The position numbers and the translations under genes were made by a program. 64,000 nucleotides of DNA. Source: Pseudoscleropodium purum. Taxonomy: Eukaryota > Streptophyta > Bryopsida > Hypnales > Brachytheciaceae. Each line of letters opens with the position of its first letter. The stretch's first letter is position 1. The notes below the pieces were generated by a model. That model made no database searches. It saw only the letters and a program-made list of their open reading frames with translations, and was not told the origin of the DNA. Below are positions 59,622 to 64,000 of the stretch, in pieces. The DNA lies in NCBI GenBank assembly GCA_963969395.1, contig OZ017803.1, forward strand, positions 1,674,001-1,738,000, read 5' to 3'.

Positions 59622-59856
59622 GCCAAGGAGGATTGCCCCTTCTATTGCCCCACCAAAGAGTAAATGTCAAAAATTGCCCCATATTTTGTGCCACTTAAAT
59701 TTTGTATTTCATCATGTCCCCATACTTACCTGAAGGTCTTTGATTGCAAATATGAATTCAAAATTTGCAAATTTTATCATATGTGGCAAATTAAAAATTT
59801 CAGGGTTTTCTACAAAGATAAAACATGGGGCAATAGAAGGGGCAATCCTCCCTGGC
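59622..59856. mobile_element. Tourist-like MITE (235 bp)
   Basis: Inverted ends GCCAAGGAGGATTGCCCC and GGGGCAATCCTCCCTGGC extend to about 31 bp with one mismatch and are flanked by TAAG (59618-59621, 59857-59860). A TAA target is typical of PIF/Harbinger-derived MITEs. Confidence 0.7.
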
Positions 59857-60667
59857 TAAGTTGAAAGGGGAGGAGTAACTTCATTACTTGGCCTTGGCCA
59901 TGGCCAAAGCTTATTGATGGGCTTCATAGACATGGCCGAGGGACTCCAAGTTGACTTTGCCAACTTCGCCAGTTCACTAACATATGGTAACTACACCTAA
60001 AATTGCATGAATAAACTCTATGGCATAACCAATAATTATGCTCTAGAAAAGGAATAAAAAGTTCTACATATTGTAAAAGGACTCTAAATTAAAATGCAAG
60101 TAGTTCCATTACTGCTAGTAGGATTTGGAGAAATTATATGAGGAATTATTTGTATTTTGCAGGTAGGTATACTAGAGTCTTTGAAAACCATAACTATCCA
60201 CAAACTAAAATTCCTCATAAATTTCATCTTATTAATCAAAATGGAATGATTTAAAGCTTTCCATGTGTATATAAAAAAAATCGAAGAAACCAATTTCAAA
60301 TTTTAATTTTTTTACAAATAATTTCTTAAAGAATTTTTTTGAGTTGCTTGGGCTGCCCGTTGAGTAATGAAAATGACATATCATGCAATAAATTTTTAAC
60401 CATATAGTCAAGAGGTACGAAAATTATTGGGCCTTAACCCCTAAGGAACCAAGGCACATTTTAGACAAAAATTGTCAATTTTTAGGGCAACAAGAAAATA
60501 TTGAATTTTTTTTTTCCCGAAATTCAACTATAAATATTTTTACTAGACTTATTTAGGAATATGTGGAAAAAGTTTCAAAAACTTTGACCACAAGGATTGA
60601 AAGATAATAACATTTGAAGTTAGAAGAATTTTTTTTTTCCAACCTTGCCAAACAAGGTTAGCAAACT

Positions 60668-62124
60668 TTAACTCCTAAAGTGAGATTTTACAGTATACAT
60701 GGTCATTTTTTTTATATTTGCATCTTGTATCATGTAAGTTACATATTTGCCAAATTTCAAAATCATTTAAGGAGTTAAATTGCCATTAGAGAATTTTTTG
60801 GGGGTTCGGGAGGGCCATTTCAAGGTGGTGTTTCTTATAGTTCCTCCACAATAACAGAATGCCATGTTGTCAAAAGAAAAATTTGAAAAAAAAATTCTTA
60901 AAATGAAAAACAAAGTTGAAAAAAAATATTTTTAATTTTAATTCTTGGAAAATGATGTAGTAGCCGTTTTGCCATGTCAGACAATAGGTTTTAGCAAGTT
61001 TGCAAAGTCAAAAAATGTTAGGGAATTTGCAACCCTCCTGGACCCCCAAAAATCTTCTAATGACATGATGCCCTGCAAGCTTAGGGTAGTGTAACTTTTG
61101 ATCCTGGCACCCAATTGAAAAAAAAATTATACTCCCACTAAAGGGTACATGTTCACACCTTGAGTCAAAAATTTAAGGATGATTGCAAGAAACACTTGTC
61201 TTTTTTGGCTCAAAATAATTCTATTTTTGTAGTATTGTGACTTTTGGAATAATTTTTTTTAAATACAATAAAAAATATATATAATTTGTAAATTATTTAT
61301 CATAATATATGTAAGAAAATTCAAACCTAGAAAAATTTATCTCTAAAAGTTATGCACAACAAAAGGGGCCTAGAAAATTGCAAGAAAATAGATGCTTTTG
61401 AATTTGATTTTTAGAAAATAGTAAAAAATTTTAAAAATTTAAAGAAAAAGATTGATTTTTCTAATTTTTTCTTTGGTCCCATATAAACAAAAAAATCATC
61501 ATAAAAAATTTTGCCCTCTTCATAGTGCTTGTACAAATAGTGTCCACTTTCAACCCATGTGTAGCCCTTACATTGGTTTTTTTGCCAAAAATCTCATCAA
61601 ATGTCTTTAAAATGTTAGCCCACCTACAACATGGCAAAACCTTGGCTTTAGAATTGCATTTTTGGTTTCCAAATAGGATTGAGAACCTCCAAAATAGCCA
61701 TGGTAGACATTCAATTGGGTCCACCTTAAAAATAGTAAATTATTATTTTTTAAATTGAAAAAATTACTAAATTTCTAGATCAACAACATGCGCCTCTCTT
61801 CCAAATTTCGGCTAAAACGGAATTAAACCACAAAAGTTATGAAGAAAAACACCTCCAAGGAAACCAAGGGGCACACAAAAAAGACAAGTGTTTCTTGCTA
61901 TCACCCTTAAGAACATTTGTTAAAAAATGACTTCATATGTACCTACCCAAGATTACTTGTGTACATTCAACGATCATTCAGTCCTTTGAAGGTAAAAGCT
62001 ACTCCTTGGGTGTATAGTGTATGAAAATTTCAGTGAAAAAAATAAAAAAAACTCCATTCATAGTGAGCTGCCCAAAATTACAATGTTGCCAAAAAAAAAT
62101 GCAGTTTGGGCATTCAGGAGTTAA
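60668..62124. mobile_element. TTAA-family AT-rich element, copy 4 (1.46 kb)
   Basis: Starts TTAACTCCTAAAGTG and ends CATTCAGGAGTTAA. Near its right end it shares the CATAGTGAGCTGCCCAAAAT block with other copies. A further left-end sequence TTAACCCCTAAGGAACC lies at 60434, so nested copies are likely and the left boundary is uncertain. Confidence 0.4.
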
Positions 62125-62824
62125 AAACAAATGGTTTAAGTTTCAGACAATGAAAGAATGAGAATATACATAAACAAGAACGTTTCATCCATCCAAACTA
62201 TTGTAAGCTCCGCGGCGTCACCAACTAACTGAACCGACCAGTCGGTTGCTGCTCACGCTACCAACAAGTCTGCAGCTCTGCAAACAGGCATTTCGCCAAT
62301 GTCTGCACAAGATCGCTCGTCCTCAGTTCTGCAACTGTGTCGATACTCGGAAGCAGCGAAGAAGAAGCTCCTCGAGCTCATCCTGCGCGTCGGGCTGCCG
62401 GTTACTCTCGACGGTTTAATTTTGTGGTTGCATAGTTGTTGGAGAGCGGGGAAGTTTAATAGCAGTTGCATTCGTGGCAAATGAGGTTGTACCTCTCGAT
62501 TCAGCGTTGTGAGTGTTGGCAAGGACGTACCACTGTTGCCAGGCTGCGAGTATTCAATTTCCTCTGTTTTAAAAAAAAATTAGGATTTGTGTTCTAGGTA
62601 GGCAGGGAACCGCTCGTGCATTCAATCATATTCAGGAATGGAACTCGTTAATTGCAAGACGCGGACGGCAATTACAGCGAGTATGGTGACGAGAAGAGTG
62701 TATTGGATAATTGCAGATTTGTTGTACCCGACTGCAATAGTTAGTGATGACTTTGAGAATTGCGAGGACACTTCGATCGCAACTTGGTAGTTGTGGTCGA
62801 AATCTCTGAAATGGAGAGGATTGC

Positions 62825-62846
62825 GGGTGTGGCCATGGCCACACCC
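62825..62846. repeat. 22-bp palindrome, unit C
   Basis: GGGTGTGGCCATGGCCACAC plus CC, perfectly self-complementary. Compared with A and B one GGCCAT step has been lost. Confidence 0.9.
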
Positions 62847-63125
62847 AAAGTCTCATGCAACAGCGATTCGGAAACATTCATGAACGGGGGGAGGACGAGG
62901 CAAAGTGCACGGCATGCAATTCACTGTGGTCGCGACTGAATCGAATCCAGATTTTCTCCAATTAGCTTCTGAGATTGGCGGACACTAGAGGACTTGACTC
63001 GGAGGGCTTAACGATCGGGAACGGTCCATTTCAATCAATCAAACATATTCAGTTATTCCTCCGCCACTACACCTGAAGAATCCAATATAGATTGGCCGTG
63101 GATTGACTCCTGCATCTGTGGATTT

Positions 63126-63371
63126 CTAGGTGTTTTCTACGCACTCTCCATCCAGATAAGCAACAGACAAAGAGGTTGTGCTCTGTTCAATGCGATAACA
63201 AATTTTATTCACAGAGTAGACAGTTTCTTTACAACGCAATGATAGATCAATGTATTCACAATACGCAACAGTGATTACCGTCCATGGCGGGTAAACGAGC
63301 TCCGTCTCTTCGAAAACAGGTGCAGCACTTGAGATGGCGTCCTCTAGCACAAATGCGGCAAATGTCACCAC
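63126..63371 (-). CDS. Hypothetical 81-aa frame, unit C
   Basis: Counterpart of the 115-aa frames of units A and B. It starts MVTFAAFVLEDAISSAAP, is one codon shorter internally, and stops earlier. About 60% of positions are identical to A by eye. No domain recognised. Confidence 0.25.
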   Translation of the reverse strand: MVTFAAFVLEDAISSAAPVFEETELVYPPWTVITVAYCEYIDLSLRCKETVYSVNKICYRIEQSTTSLSVAYLDGECVENT

Positions 63372-63759
63372 ACTGGCTCAAAAATATCTACATGTAACTA
63401 TATTCTCCACCACCTCTATCCCAGGGTCTTGCTGGGAGAAGGCTATTGGGGATACAGGCGGGAGATGTTTCTTGATATTTTTTCTTCATTTTCCATTGTT
63501 TGTGTTGGCACAAATGATGGCTGCTCTTTTGGGGGCAATCCATCCCTTGCAACGCATCTCTCCATTCGAATAGGACGAAACTCTCCAATACGCACAATCA
63601 CCAAACTCTCCAAGTCTGAACATTAATTGGAGACGAAAGCGGTATCAGTTGAAGGAGCTCAAAAGAACGGAAATTGCGTGTCGATCAAGCTAAGGGCCTG
63701 GGATGTTGACGACGATGCTCGAAATTTCGTCGACATCCCTCCGGCGTCATGCGCCGATC

Positions 63760-63864
63760 TCAGCCGTACACTAGGCGTGGCGGCCTAGACCACATGATGG
63801 GCGGCGGTCGAGGACGAGGATTGAACGTGTCGGTCTTGGGAGCATCTTCGGCATATGAATCCAT
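63760..63864 (-). CDS. Small proline-rich peptide frame, unit C (34 aa)
   Basis: Same length as unit B: MDSYAEDAPK, PRPRPPP, Trp, ending RLVYG then TGA, with two substitutions relative to B. Its expected TATA box would lie beyond the window end. Confidence 0.45.
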   Translation of the reverse strand: MDSYAEDAPKTDTFNPRPRPPPIMWSRPPRLVYG

Positions 63865-64000
63865 GATTCCAGAGAACTACTTCTTGTGCAAAGCAGCAGA
63901 AGTTCAATGCTGTATCGCCTAATCGCTATGCCTACTATCCTTTCTTACGGGTTTCGCACAATCGAAGAGAGGGTGCATGCTAAGACTATTGAAAGCTAGA

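Larger units (their letters stand above)
58464..62124. other. 3.66-kb AT-rich block bounded by TTAA-family ends
   Basis: Begins TTAACCCTTAAACG and ends CATTCAGGAGTTAA. Unit A, homologous on the left side, has about 20 bp further on a TTAA (5475-5478) followed by a weakly similar AAACAAAGG, so A may preserve the empty site. The block is composite: it contains a region homologous to 24850-25550, a hairpin, a Tourist-like MITE and at least one smaller TTAA-bounded copy. No gene recognised. Confidence 0.45.
47480..64000. repeat. Segmental duplication unit C (expanded, truncated by window end)
   Basis: Landmarks of unit A recur in order at 47521, 49138, 49505, 49775, 57985-58460 and 62240-64000. 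They are separated by AT-rich DNA (47640-49080), a TTAA-type MITE, a tandem array, a copia element (50251-57984) and a 3.7-kb AT-rich block (58464-62124). It is more divergent from A than B is. The window ends just upstream of where the small-peptide TATA box should lie. Confidence 0.75.

Overview
This window looks like nuclear DNA of a land plant with a large, transposon-rich genome. The evidence is GT-AG splicing, an RGLG-type copine/RING ubiquitin ligase with plant architecture, Ty1/copia retrotransposons (one with a clear tRNA-iMet primer site), hAT, CACTA, Mutator and Tourist-like non-autonomous elements, plant TATA boxes and ABRE/telo-box motifs, and long AT-rich intergenic stretches. 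I cannot place the species more narrowly. Only one gene is secure.

Layout. 1-4.4 kb: the RGLG gene (two coding exons, 1900-2479 and 3135-3835), with degenerate tandem repeats both just upstream of its ATG and inside its intron. 4.4-19.8 kb: two direct copies (units A and B) of a multi-kilobase segmental duplication. Unit A is compact; unit B is swollen by AT-rich insertions. 21.8-23.7 kb: a diverged, inverted fourth relative (unit D). 47.5-64 kb: a third direct copy (unit C), cut off by the window end and enlarged by nested transposons. All four units share a short proline-rich reading frame of about 34 codons (frameshifted in A) and a palindrome centred on GGCCATGGCC. Where the window reaches (A, B, D) there is also a TATA box upstream on the same strand as the small frame. 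I read these as copies of one undescribed gene or ncRNA locus.

26.3-32.1 kb: a decayed minus-strand copia element with both LTRs and a perfect 5-bp target duplication. 50.25-57.98 kb: a plus-strand copia element, also with LTRs and a 5-bp duplication, broken by many stops. Its 5' LTR carries a 2.2-kb insertion that itself carries a hAT MITE, and its pol carries another hAT-like MITE.

Elsewhere are three GC-rich hAT MITEs with CAGGGTTGAC ends, a 197-bp CACTA-ended near-perfect palindrome, a 1.5-kb Mutator-like foldback with an internal tandem array, and a repeat family whose copies are bounded by TTAACCCYTAAA, suggesting a piggyBac-like TTAA insertion preference. The rest is AT-rich sequence in which I see no gene.

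All alignments were made by eye; percentages and outer boundaries of the segmental units are approximate.
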